62,759 nucleotides of DNA from Nonomuraea maritima (GTDB taxonomy: Bacteria > Actinomycetota > Actinomycetes > Streptosporangiales > Streptosporangiaceae). The notes below the pieces were generated by a model. The model was not told the DNA's origin. It was given only the letters and a program-made list of their open reading frames with translations, and did not search any database. Position numbers and translations under genes: made by a program. Below are positions 41,533 to 49,710 of this stretch, in pieces (positions within the stretch are counted from its first letter, which is position 1; each line of letters begins with the position of its first letter). The DNA is taken from the NCBI RefSeq assembly GCF_900100395.1, contig NZ_FNFB01000040.1:1-62759 (forward strand), given 5' to 3'.

Positions 41533-43863
41533 ATGCGCATCCGCGCGCTGTTCACCACCGCCGCCGCGGGCGCCCTCGCCCTCGTGACAGCAGCGAGCCC
41601 CGCCCTCGCGACGTCCGGCGTAACAGACGACGCCCGCCCGGCACCGTCCCACGAACGCGAGCTCATCGGCGCCCTGCACGAGCACAGCGGCTACTCGGAC
41701 GGCTGGCCGGGTTCCCGGCCCGCCGACTACTTCGCGTCCGGCCGAGACCAGCACGACCTGAACTTCGTCGGCTCCAGCGAGCACACCTCGAACGTCAACA
41801 CGCCGTTCGTCTTCAACGAGGAGTGCCTCGACCCGCGCGTCGCGCCGAGCTGCCAGAACGCCGACCAGGTCAACCCGCTCGACGCGCTGCGCAAGTGGGA
41901 CGCGGAGCAGGAGCAGGCCAAGGCGGCGACCGACCCCGCGAAGGACTTCGTCGGCTTCCGCGGGTTCGAGTGGACCTCGGACCGCATGGGCCACATCAAC
42001 GTCTACTTCTCGCGCGAGAACTCCCTGCCCGAGACCGACGGCGGCACCGTCGCGATGGACCGCTTCTACAGCTGGCTGACGACCACCGGCAAGGACGGCC
42101 TCGCGGTGTTCAACCACCCCGGCGAGAAGACGCTGTGCGGGCCGCTGCGCTGCGACGTCCGCAGCGACCTCGGCTTCGGCTGGGAGGACTTCGCGTACCA
42201 CCAGAAGGCCGACGACCAGATGGTCGGCATCGAGGTCTTCAACCGCGACAGGGACTTCGGCTCGGCGCCCGGCTACAACGCCCCGCCCGAAGGCTGGTAC
42301 GCCCACGCCCTCGACAGAGGCTGGCACGTCGGCGCGATCGGCGCCGAGGACAACGGGCACAACCGCACGGACGACTGGGGCGGCTCCCAGTACGCCAAGA
42401 CCGTCGTCCTGGCCAAGGCCAACACCGAGAAGGACATCAAGCGCGCGATGTCCGACCGCCGCTTCTACGCGGTGCTCGACAACGCCCTGCGCCTCGACTT
42501 CACGATCGACGGACACGGCATGGGCGAGCGGATCCACGCCAACGGCCAGCGTCCGCTGACGGTCGACGCGCGCGTCCGCGGCTCGGAGACGCCGCTGCAG
42601 CTGGAGCTCGTCAGCAACGGCGGCCAGGTCGTCGCCACCGCGACCGGTGACCGGCTCGCCGCCTCGCCGAAGGCGTCCGACGACACCTGGTACTTCCTCA
42701 GGGTCCGCCGCGACGGGCGCTCTGTCGCCTACTCCAGCCCGATCTGGGTGAACGACCGCAAGCAGGAGGGCACGCCGAAGGCGCCCAAGCCCGACCTGAA
42801 GACCACCGGCGGACGCTGGCTCGCGGGCGACCTGAACGTCCACAGCTGCTTCTCCAGCGACGTCTACTGTGCCGGCGCCGACGACCCGAGCCAGGCCGAC
42901 CCGTACCGCCAGGGCGTCGACGTGCGCTCCCGCTTCACCGAGGCGGGCGACCGCGGGCTCGACTACCTCGCGGTCACCGATGACGACGACGTCCGCTCGG
43001 CGAGCGCGCCGGGCTCCGGCAGCCACGGCGTCCTCGCGATCCCCGGCTACGAGCACAAGGCCGAGGGCGACGCCCACGTCCTCGGTGTGGACAAACTGCT
43101 CGACGCCGGCGACGGCTCGGCCGCCGCGATCAACAAGCTCGCGGACGACGTACGGGCGAAGGGCGGCCTCCTCCAGATCGACCACCCCGGTCTCAAGATC
43201 ACCAAGTCGTTCACCGGCTGCGACGCCGCGACCCTCACCTGGGGCTACCGGTACGACGTGCGTCCCGACACGATCGAGGTCTGGAACCCCGGCTCCAGCA
43301 TCCGCACCGCCGAGGACTACCTCGACTGCTGGCTGCAGCGAGGCGCCCGCGTCGCGCTGACCGGCGGCAGCGACGCCCGTACCCGGTACGGGCAGCCGCA
43401 GGGCGCCGGCTATCCCACCACCTGGGTGCTCGCCCGCAACCGCTCGGCCGGTGCCGTGCTGGAGGCGCTGCGCGCCGGCCGTACCAGCGTGTCCGCGCTG
43501 CCGCCGGCCGCCGGCGGGGCGCCGCTGGTGATCGAGGCCAAGCGTGGCAAGAGCTTCGTGCCCGTCGTCGGCGACGACGTCCGTCCTGGCGAGAAGCTGC
43601 GCGTGCGCTCGCTCGACCCGCTGACCGACGGCTCGCTGCGCCTCATCGCGAACGGGGGGACGCTGCTCGACCAGCCCCTCGCGCGTGACGGGGCGATCGA
43701 GTTCACCGCCCCGGCGGAGTCCGGCTGGCTGCGCGCCGAGCTGCGGCTCGGCAACGACCTGCTGGAGCAGACCCCGCTGTGCGGCCCGATCGACGTCGGC
43801 GCGAACCTGTGCCCGTACGACGCGGGGATGGTCGCGATGACCTCGCCTGTCTACGTGCGCTGA
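41533..43863 (+). CDS. Secreted two-domain PHP-type (CehA/McbA-like) metallohydrolase
   Basis: A 776-residue exported protein; ATG 41533 follows GGAG at 6 bases. A Sec signal peptide (RALFTTAAAGALALVTAASPALA) is followed by a PHP-like domain with ALHEHSGYSDGWPGS and VFNHPGEKT and a later metal site AIGAEDNGHN. A second PHP-like half has GDLNVHSCFSSD, LAVTDDDDV, IDHPGL and LTGGSDAR. The tandem arrangement implies internal duplication. PHP and CehA/McbA proteins hydrolyse phosphoesters or aryl carbamates with bound metals. The PHO-box-like repeats upstream favour phosphate scavenging from extracellular phosphoesters. Confidence 0.84.
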   Translation: MRIRALFTTAAAGALALVTAASPALATSGVTDDARPAPSHERELIGALHEHSGYSDGWPGSRPADYFASGRDQHDLNFVGSSEHTSNVNTPFVFNEECLDPRVAPSCQNADQVNPLDALRKWDAEQEQAKAATDPAKDFVGFRGFEWTSDRMGHINVYFSRENSLPETDGGTVAMDRFYSWLTTTGKDGLAVFNHPGEKTLCGPLRCDVRSDLGFGWEDFAYHQKADDQMVGIEVFNRDRDFGSAPGYNAPPEGWYAHALDRGWHVGAIGAEDNGHNRTDDWGGSQYAKTVVLAKANTEKDIKRAMSDRRFYAVLDNALRLDFTIDGHGMGERIHANGQRPLTVDARVRGSETPLQLELVSNGGQVVATATGDRLAASPKASDDTWYFLRVRRDGRSVAYSSPIWVNDRKQEGTPKAPKPDLKTTGGRWLAGDLNVHSCFSSDVYCAGADDPSQADPYRQGVDVRSRFTEAGDRGLDYLAVTDDDDVRSASAPGSGSHGVLAIPGYEHKAEGDAHVLGVDKLLDAGDGSAAAINKLADDVRAKGGLLQIDHPGLKITKSFTGCDAATLTWGYRYDVRPDTIEVWNPGSSIRTAEDYLDCWLQRGARVALTGGSDARTRYGQPQGAGYPTTWVLARNRSAGAVLEALRAGRTSVSALPPAAGGAPLVIEAKRGKSFVPVVGDDVRPGEKLRVRSLDPLTDGSLRLIANGGTLLDQPLARDGAIEFTAPAESGWLRAELRLGNDLLEQTPLCGPIDVGANLCPYDAGMVAMTSPVYVR

Positions 43864-43873
43864 GCCGATGCGG

Positions 43874-43900
43874 AGGCCACGGTCCGACGGGCCGTGGCCT
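43874..43900. terminator. Bidirectional terminator hairpin
   Basis: 12-bp arms (AGGCCACGGTCC / GGGCCGTGGCCT, one T-G wobble) with loop GAC, between convergent genes. Confidence 0.75.
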
Positions 43901-43908
43901 TCACGGTG

Positions 43909-44748
43909 TCACCCTTGCCCGCTGTCGAGCCAGGAGACGATGCTGCGCACGTACCCCTCGACGTTGGTCAGGGGACGGCCGTCGAGGATGCCGACGAGAT
44001 GCCCGATGCCGAAGGGGGCGTCGTAGATCCGGGCGCGGCGGTAGGTCTCGGGGTCGACGGCCTGCTTGAGGTTGTCCCAGCCGTGCCAGGCCATCAGGGC
44101 GGCATCGACGGCGGGGTCGAACAGGTGAGCCTGGTCCCAGTCGAGGACGCCGACCAGTTCGCCGTCCTCGCCCCAGTGCACGTTGGAACCGCCCAGGTCG
44201 CCGTGGACCAGCGCGTCCGGCACGGGCTCCAGGTCCCGCGCCGCCTCCAGCCGCCTACGGCACTCGTCGCGCCACCGGTCCGGGAGCCGCGGGACCACCT
44301 GCTCGGCCAGAAGATCGGCCCAGCCCTTGTCCCTCGGCGCGTACAGCAGCTCCCTGAGGCGCGGAGTGACGGCCACCTCCCGTACGGCGCGCAGCAACTC
44401 CCCGATGCGGTGCGGATCGCCCTGCCCCTCGGGCAGCTCAGCACCGCCGACCCAGGAGACGGCGACCGCCGTACGCTCACCGAACCACGTCACAGGGGTG
44501 AGCGGCTCCGGTACCACGAAGGGCAGCCCGGCTCGCCCCACCTCGCGCAACACCTCCACCCGCCGCGCCATCTCCCGAGCCGAGGACGGCCGCTTGCTCA
44601 CCCGCACAGCCGCCGTCCCGGGGAGAAGCACAACGTGATGGAGATTCCCCGCCGTGATCCGAGCACCATCCACCGCCTGCCCAGGAAGCAGCGCGTCCGC
44701 GATCTCCAGCAGCTCGCTCTCGGACGGCTCGGATGGTTGGGGGCTCAT
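43909..44748 (-). CDS. APH-family phosphotransferase
   Basis: A 279-residue kinase-like protein with LVHGDLGGSNVHW (catalytic loop) and VLDWDQAHLFDPAVD (metal site); N-terminal ITAGNLHHVVLL and AAVRVSKR give the nucleotide-binding lobe. The start ATG 44748 is 8 bases from GGAG; ATG 44754 is too close to it. The substrate is unknown. It is the first of two APH-like proteins within 5 kb, distinct in sequence from each other and from the one at 0.9-1.8 kb. Confidence 0.84.
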   Translation of the reverse strand: MSPQPSEPSESELLEIADALLPGQAVDGARITAGNLHHVVLLPGTAAVRVSKRPSSAREMARRVEVLREVGRAGLPFVVPEPLTPVTWFGERTAVAVSWVGGAELPEGQGDPHRIGELLRAVREVAVTPRLRELLYAPRDKGWADLLAEQVVPRLPDRWRDECRRRLEAARDLEPVPDALVHGDLGGSNVHWGEDGELVGVLDWDQAHLFDPAVDAALMAWHGWDNLKQAVDPETYRRARIYDAPFGIGHLVGILDGRPLTNVEGYVRSIVSWLDSGQG

Positions 44749-44812
44749 GATCATGTCTCCACTGGCTCGTCCCGGCACGTCCGACGATTCCTACCACTTT
44801 CATCCATGGTGG

Positions 44813-45763
44813 TCAGTAGCGCGCGGCGGAGGCGTGCAGCAAGGGGGACACAGCCGAGGAACGGCCGTCCACCGTCGCCCCCGCGAACTGGAGGTTCGGC
44901 GCGAGGAGCCGGTTGTTCTCGGCGGGGAAGTTCAGCTTCGGCGCGGAGACCTCGTCCAAAGCGGCGCGCTGGTCCTCGCTGAGCGTCACGGCCAAGGTGC
45001 CCAGGTTGGCCTCCAGCTGGTCGACCGTGCGCGAGCCGATCAGGGTGGAGGTGACTCCGGGCCGCCCCTGCACCCAGGACAGGGCGACCTCGGCGGGCGT
45101 GGCGCCCACCTCTTCCGCGACGGCGCTCACGGCGTCGATCACGGCGTCGATCACGGCGTCGATCACGGCCAGTTCGGCCGGGGTCGGCCCGCCGGGTGTC
45201 CGCTGACGGCCGGTGTCGGAGCGCTTGCCCGACAGCAGCCCCCGGTGCAGCGGGGACCACGGCATGACGCCCATGCCCAGCGCCTCGGACATCGGGATCA
45301 GCTCACCCTCCGAGGTCCGCTCCAGGAGGGAGTACTGCAACTGCACCGCGACGATCGGCGCCCACCCACGGAAGCGCGCGATCGTGGCTGCCTCGGCGGT
45401 CGCCCACGCGGGCACGTCGGAGAAGCCCACGTAGCGGATTTTTCCGTTGCTCACCAGGTCGTCCAGCGTGCGCAGGGTCCATCGATACGCGCTGTGCAGC
45501 ACACGATGTGCTCGAGATGTGCGCTCGACCAATTGATGCGAGAGCTGATCAGGCTTTGCGCCAGACCACGAATGTCCAACCAGCGCCAAGCCGGCGTGCC
45601 CTTGCCACAGGCATTGCGCGCGCAAGACAATTTTTTGCGATCCTGATCCAAACGCCCTGGCTGCTGCTCGAACGCCCCGCACCGTGGCGGTCTCGCCGTC
45701 AACATCGATGACGAGGTTGGACTTGCTGTGCAAAGTACGGGCGTACACGCGGTGAGCGCTCAC
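44813..45763 (-). pseudogene. Aldo/keto reductase, N-terminal half lost; chimeric reading frame
   Basis: From about 45486 leftwards the frame encodes a good AKR C-terminal half: TLRTLDDLVSNGKIRYVGFSD, VAVQLQYSLLER, MGVMPWSPLHRGLLSGK and LIGSRTVDQLEANL. The family's first barrel strands and the catalytic Asp/Tyr/Lys region are missing. Upstream in the same frame comes about 50 codons of unrelated sequence and then the tail of a SnoaL-like gene. A tract of three perfect 12-bp repeats (45131-45166) adds VIDAVIDA. The enzyme is almost certainly inactive. The region looks like a deletion fusing two genes of a former epoxide hydrolase-SnoaL-AKR operon. Confidence 0.7.
45131..45166 (-). repeat. Three perfect 12-bp tandem repeats
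   Basis: GGCGTCGATCAC repeated three times in the aldo/keto reductase remnant, with a partial fourth on its left; it encodes VIDA repeats on the minus strand. Confidence 0.85.
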
Positions 45764-45947
45764 CAGCTCGATGAGTTCCTTGATGCCGTGGGCCTCCCCA
45801 CGGGGGAATTGACGACGACGTCCTCGGTGAAGAGCCGGTCGGTCTCGTCGTAGCGGCCCTCGTCGACCCGCAGGCTGTGACGGGCGACCAGGTCGGCCAG
45901 TTCGGCGCGGTCGGCGAGGACGCGGATCAATTTTCAGTAGCAGTCAT
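45680..45947 (-). pseudogene. SnoaL-like (NTF2-fold) protein, frameshifted
   Basis: ATG 45947 has GGAG 6 bases upstream but the frame stops after MTATEN. In the next frame homology continues as LADRAELADLVARHSL and RYDETDRLFTEDVVVNS, and after a second shift near 45800 as EAHGIKELIELVSAH and NLVIDVDGETATVRGV. Together these match a SnoaL/NTF2-like fold of about 130 residues. Two frameshifts make it a pseudogene. It follows the epoxide hydrolase by 77 bp on the same strand. Confidence 0.65.
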
Positions 45948-46024
45948 GACGATCTCCAAATGGATAGAGCCGGCCATCAGCCGATCTGGCCACCGATGAC
46001 CAGTTCTCAGCCGGCCATTGGCAC

Positions 46025-47131
46025 TTAGCGGGTGGCGTCCTGGTGGTCGTGCTTGAGGCGGCTGAGGAAGAAGTCCCGGACATCCTCGGAGAGCAGCTCC
46101 GGCACCTCCATCGCGGCGAAGTGGCCGCCGCGCTCGAACTCCGACCAGTGCCTGATGTCGTACAGCCGCTCGGCCAGCGGCCGCACCGACTGCGTGATGT
46201 CGTGCGCGAACACCGCCACGCCAACCGGTACCGGGCACGGCTCGAGCGCCCGCGGGGTGTCGTGGTGCAGCCGCGCCGAGGAAGCCGCGGTGGCGGTCAG
46301 CCAATACAGCGAGATGTTGGTGAGCATCCGATCGTCGCTGATCGGCGCGCGAGGATCGGTCCACTGGGCGAAGCGCTCGGCGATCCAGACCAGCTGGCCG
46401 ACGGGCGAGTCGGTCAGCGCGTAGCCGATGGTCTGCGGGGTGAGGGCCTGCAGAGTCTGGAACGGTGGCCGGTTCGCCATGAACTGCCTGACCTTGTCCA
46501 GCCGAGCCTCGTCCGTTGCGGACAGTTCGATGTCGGCGTCCGGGACCGGCCGGGTAGGCAGGAAGTTGACGTGCACCCCGATGACCTGCTCGGGTGCCAC
46601 CGCGCCGAGTGCCAGGGAGATGCCCGCGCCGAAGTCGCCGCCCTGCGCGCCGTAACGCTCGTACCCGAGACGGCACATCAGCTCGGCCCAGGCCCGCGCG
46701 ACCCGGACGATGTCCCAGCCGCGCTCGTGGGTCGGCCCGGAGAAGCCGTAACCCGGGATGGACGGAATCACCAGGTGGAAGTCGCGTGACAGCGGCTCGA
46801 TCACGTCGAGGAACTCCAGGAACGAACCGGGCCAGCCATGGGTGAGGATCAGCGCGAGCGCGTCCGGATTCGAAGACCGGACGTGGACGAAGTGGATGTT
46901 CTGGTCGTCGATCTCGGTGGTGAAGTGCGGAAGCTCGTTGAGCTTGGCCTCGTGTTCGCGCCAGTCGTAGCCGCTGCGCCAGTGTTCGGCGAGTTCCTTG
47001 AGTCGCGCCAGCGGGAAGCCGTAGTCCCAGTCTGCGTCGGCGACCTCGTTGGGCCAGCGGGTGCGGGCGAGCCGGCCGGTCAGGTCGTCGAGGTCGGCCT
47101 GGGGGATGTGGATGCGGAACGGCTTGATCAT
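46025..47131 (-). CDS. Epoxide hydrolase (alpha/beta-hydrolase fold)
   Basis: A 368-residue enzyme with the epoxide hydrolase N-terminal domain (FRIHIPQADLDDLTGRLART, KELAEHWRSGYDWR) followed by the hydrolase core: LTHGWPGSFLEF (oxyanion HGWP), YGAQGGDFGAGIS with the nucleophile Asp in GGDFG, and FERGGHFAAMEVPELL with the catalytic His. It opens epoxides to diols, often in detoxification. ATG 47131 has GGAG 8 bases upstream. It is divergent from a MarR regulator with dyads between them, and the former operon partners downstream are decayed. Confidence 0.92.
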   Translation of the reverse strand: MIKPFRIHIPQADLDDLTGRLARTRWPNEVADADWDYGFPLARLKELAEHWRSGYDWREHEAKLNELPHFTTEIDDQNIHFVHVRSSNPDALALILTHGWPGSFLEFLDVIEPLSRDFHLVIPSIPGYGFSGPTHERGWDIVRVARAWAELMCRLGYERYGAQGGDFGAGISLALGAVAPEQVIGVHVNFLPTRPVPDADIELSATDEARLDKVRQFMANRPPFQTLQALTPQTIGYALTDSPVGQLVWIAERFAQWTDPRAPISDDRMLTNISLYWLTATAASSARLHHDTPRALEPCPVPVGVAVFAHDITQSVRPLAERLYDIRHWSEFERGGHFAAMEVPELLSEDVRDFFLSRLKHDHQDATR

Positions 47132-47182
47132 GGTCTCAACTCCACTGGGATTCATTCGGTCACCAAATGTTTGGACAGTCAA

Positions 47183-47199
47183 CGTTTGGCGTCCGAACG
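47183..47199. promoter_or_regulatory. Dyad between epoxide hydrolase and marR, candidate MarR operator
   Basis: CGTTTGG-CGT-CCGAACG (6 of 7 arm bases pair). Related TTTGG half-sites lie just to the left. A second, perfect AACGA-T-TCGTT palindrome lies at 47223-47233, 12 bases before the marR start. Confidence 0.45.
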
Positions 47200-47244
47200 A
47201 TACCACATTCATTAGTGCATCCAACGATTCGTTAGACTTCTCAC

Positions 47245-47712
47245 ATGCAGAACCCATCCGAGGAGACGCCCGCCAGGTGGGAGGGCCTGCCCAGCTGGCT
47301 GCTCGGCCAGACCGCCGGCCACGCGCAGCGCTTGGTGGGCGACGGGTTCTCATCTGTCGGTGCCCGCGGCTACCACTACCGCCTGCTGGCGGCGCTGGAG
47401 GACTTCGGCCCGGCCAGCCAGGCCGCGCTGGGCCGCCGTTGCGGCATCCACCTCAGCGACATGGTCGCGACGATCAACGAACTCGCCGATGGCGGACTAG
47501 TGGAGCGCGCCCCGGACTCCTCCGATCGGCGGCGCAATATCATCTCGCTGACCTCAGCGGGCAAGCGGCAGCTGCGGCGACTGGAGAAGCGGCTGGCTGA
47601 ATGCCAGGACGAACTGCTGGCTCCGCTGTCACCCGAGGAGCGGCAGCGGTTGACCGAGGTGCTGTCCAGGCTGTTGGATCACCACAACCGACGAATCGGC
47701 ACCCCCGAATAG
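47245..47712 (+). CDS. MarR-family transcriptional regulator
   Basis: A 155-residue winged-helix protein: SQAALGRRCGIHLSDMVATI is the helix-turn-helix, and LVERAPDSSDRRRNIISLTS is the wing with the family's D-x-R-D-R-R pattern. It is divergent from the epoxide hydrolase gene, which it probably represses until a phenolic or epoxide-related ligand binds. Palindromic AACGATTCGTT just upstream suggests autoregulation. Confidence 0.9.
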   Translation: MQNPSEETPARWEGLPSWLLGQTAGHAQRLVGDGFSSVGARGYHYRLLAALEDFGPASQAALGRRCGIHLSDMVATINELADGGLVERAPDSSDRRRNIISLTSAGKRQLRRLEKRLAECQDELLAPLSPEERQRLTEVLSRLLDHHNRRIGTPE

Positions 47713-47807
47713 CCGTGGCGCTGACTGGGGTCCGGGACTCTACTGACGGCCAGTAGCGCTGGGTGCCACGGAGCGCTCGGGGTCGGGGTGTTGTGAATCG
47801 AACAGCA

Positions 47808-48377
47808 TCAGATCCAGGAATACTCCTTGTCCGTCACCGCAGGCAGTTCGACGGTGCTCGGCCTCGCGGTCGGACTGGCCAGCCGCGCAAGCGCCGCTCC
47901 AATGGGAGGGAACAACGGCAGGTTAGCGGCCTGCCGGTAGTCGATCCACTGCACATGGCCAATCTCGTGGCCGCCCTCGGCGAGTTCGTCGAACTCGTGA
48001 GTGGCGAGAGCGCGGCGAACGTCCGCGCTGACATGGAGGCGATAGATCAGGTGGAGCTTGCGGGGCGAAGGCGTGTTTCCCGGCCGCGTTACCCTCACAT
48101 CCATCAGCCACAGCAGTTCCGGCTCCGTTCCAACGCTCGGAGCGAGGGCGAGTTCTTCTTCCAGTTCCCGGGAGAGGGCGGCATCGAGCGGCTCACCTGC
48201 GGAAACGTTCCCACCGATCGTGGTGAAAAGCTGGATGTTGTTGGGACGATCCCTGCGCAGGAGTGCCACCTCGTTACCGCAGAACACCAGCGCGCCGACG
48301 CGTATCTTCACACGCCTAAAGGGCACACCCATCGGCTGAGGCATACCAGCAATATGCCCCCGCGCCGAGGTCACCAT
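47808..48377 (-). CDS. Nudix hydrolase
   Basis: A 189-residue protein with a full Nudix box in GGNVSAGEPLDAALSRELEE (G-x5-E-x7-R-E-x2-E-E). It also has VGALVFCGNEVALLRRDRP at the start and EIGHVQWIDYRQA near the end. Nudix enzymes split nucleoside diphosphates linked to another group; the substrate is not readable. ATG 48377 shares one base with the stop of the upstream phosphotransferase (TGATG), which decides this start over internal ATGs. Confidence 0.87.
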   Translation of the reverse strand: MVTSARGHIAGMPQPMGVPFRRVKIRVGALVFCGNEVALLRRDRPNNIQLFTTIGGNVSAGEPLDAALSRELEEELALAPSVGTEPELLWLMDVRVTRPGNTPSPRKLHLIYRLHVSADVRRALATHEFDELAEGGHEIGHVQWIDYRQAANLPLFPPIGAALARLASPTARPSTVELPAVTDKEYSWI

Positions 48378-49195
48378 CAGCCGAGCAGGTGCAGGATTCT
48401 CTCGGTCTGGCGCTCCAGTGTGCCGGCGGGGTTGTGGGGTGTTGCCGGCCCATCGGGTCCGAGCTGGAGGAACCACATCAGCGCGATGAGGCGGCGGAAG
48501 TCCCGTACCCGTTCGGCTTCCTTCGGCGCAAGGTCGATGTGGGACAGCAACACCTCCGCGTCGAGGGCGCCGTCGATGCGCGAGATGTGCTCGGTGACCT
48601 CGCCGAGCTCGAAGGCGCGATCGTTGCGGCCGGAGTCCTCCCAGTCGAGGAGATGGACGCGACGCTCGTGGTCGTCCCACAGGTAGTTGGCGTGGTTCCC
48701 GTCCGCCAGTCCGAGCACGGGCGGGAACAGGTTCGTGGTGAGGTGGTCCGGGGCATCGGAGGTCAGCCAGGCCACTCCCGCCTGGTAGGCGTACCGCACA
48801 AGAGGGTCGTCCCCGAGGTCGGGTTGCCTGCGGGCCCAACGGCGGGCTTTGTCCACGGCCACGGCAGGACCCCAGGGGGCCGGCTCGACGGCTTCCACGA
48901 CGGGCGCCGGAATGCGATGCAACCGGTTCAGGGCAGCGGCCATCGCGCTGACCTGCTCGTCACTCGCATGCTGTCCGCGCAGGGCCCGGCCGGGCATCCT
49001 GCTCATCGTGATCGTGGGCGGGACGCCGTCGAGCTCGGCTCTCACGGGCTCGGGAGCCAGCCCGGGCGCGTGCTCGTCCAGCAGCGACAGGGCCGCCCAC
49101 TCCCGGTACGGCTCCCCCCGGTCCCACGAGGCGTACCGCTTGATCACCAGGTCGTCGCCGAGTTCGAGGGCGTGGGTACTGAATCGGTCGGTCAT
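48377..49195 (-). CDS. APH/choline-kinase-like phosphotransferase
   Basis: A 272-residue protein with a kinase-like fold: LVIKRYASWDRGEPYREW (Lys of the small lobe), TITMSRMPGRAL, GLADGNHANYLWDD in place of the usual HGDxxxxN loop, and VHLLDWEDSGRNDRAFELG (metal site). The His-to-Ala change (ADGN rather than HGDx) in the catalytic loop is unusual, but Asp and Asn are kept. ATG 49195 has GGAG 6 bases upstream. It is translationally coupled to the Nudix gene. Confidence 0.82.
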   Translation of the reverse strand: MTDRFSTHALELGDDLVIKRYASWDRGEPYREWAALSLLDEHAPGLAPEPVRAELDGVPPTITMSRMPGRALRGQHASDEQVSAMAAALNRLHRIPAPVVEAVEPAPWGPAVAVDKARRWARRQPDLGDDPLVRYAYQAGVAWLTSDAPDHLTTNLFPPVLGLADGNHANYLWDDHERRVHLLDWEDSGRNDRAFELGEVTEHISRIDGALDAEVLLSHIDLAPKEAERVRDFRRLIALMWFLQLGPDGPATPHNPAGTLERQTERILHLLG

Positions 49196-49322
49196 CCGCT
49201 CGCTCCACAGAACCTGAGGTAGCCACCTTTTGTGGGTACTTGTCGACCGGACCATGGCGGCCCGAAGCTGGGTCGTGCGGGCCGAAGGGCCCTCGCATCC
49301 AGCTGAGAAAGGAAGGTCGTTC

Positions 49323-49673
49323 TCAAGAAATTCGTTGCGACGCGGCCAGCTTCTCCAGGCGGCGATGGCCCCAGTCGGAAAGCGGTGCCATCGCTTCGGA
49401 GAGCTCCCGGCCGAACGACGTCAGGGAGTACTCGGTCTTCAACGGCCGTACATCGTGCACCTCCCGATGGACCAGCCCGTCGGCCTCCATCTCCCGCAGC
49501 GTCTGAGTCAGCACTTTCTCGGTGAGGCCCGGTAGCAGCCGGCGTAGCTCACCAGGGCGGCGCGGACCGGCTTCCAGGAGCCAGAGCAACATCGTCTTCC
49601 ACTTGCCGTCGATCACGGCGATCGCGGCGGTCACTCCGCAGACGTTCGGGTCCTGAGCACGGCTGCGCGTCAT
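49323..49673 (-). CDS. HxlR-family transcriptional regulator
   Basis: A winged-helix protein of about 116 residues. It has the family Cys in DPNVCGVTAAIAVIDGKWK, then PGELRRLLPGLTEKVLTQTL (recognition helix region) and VKTEYSLTSFGREL-like wing residues. The start is not certain: ATG 49673 follows GGGGTG, ATG 49688 is an alternative, and the frame runs up to 49922 inside the divergent gene. Opposite orientation to the imine-reductase-like gene suggests it controls that gene, possibly in response to a reactive electrophile via the Cys. Confidence 0.86.
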   Translation of the reverse strand: MTRSRAQDPNVCGVTAAIAVIDGKWKTMLLWLLEAGPRRPGELRRLLPGLTEKVLTQTLREMEADGLVHREVHDVRPLKTEYSLTSFGRELSEAMAPLSDWGHRRLEKLAASQRIS

Positions 49674-49710
49674 CGTCACCCCGTTCATCTCATTGTCAAG
49701 GAGTTGAAGC

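Noticed and set aside
45131..45166. 12-bp repeats considered as attachment site or iteron
   Set aside because: In frame in the aldo/keto reductase remnant; simple slippage repeat.
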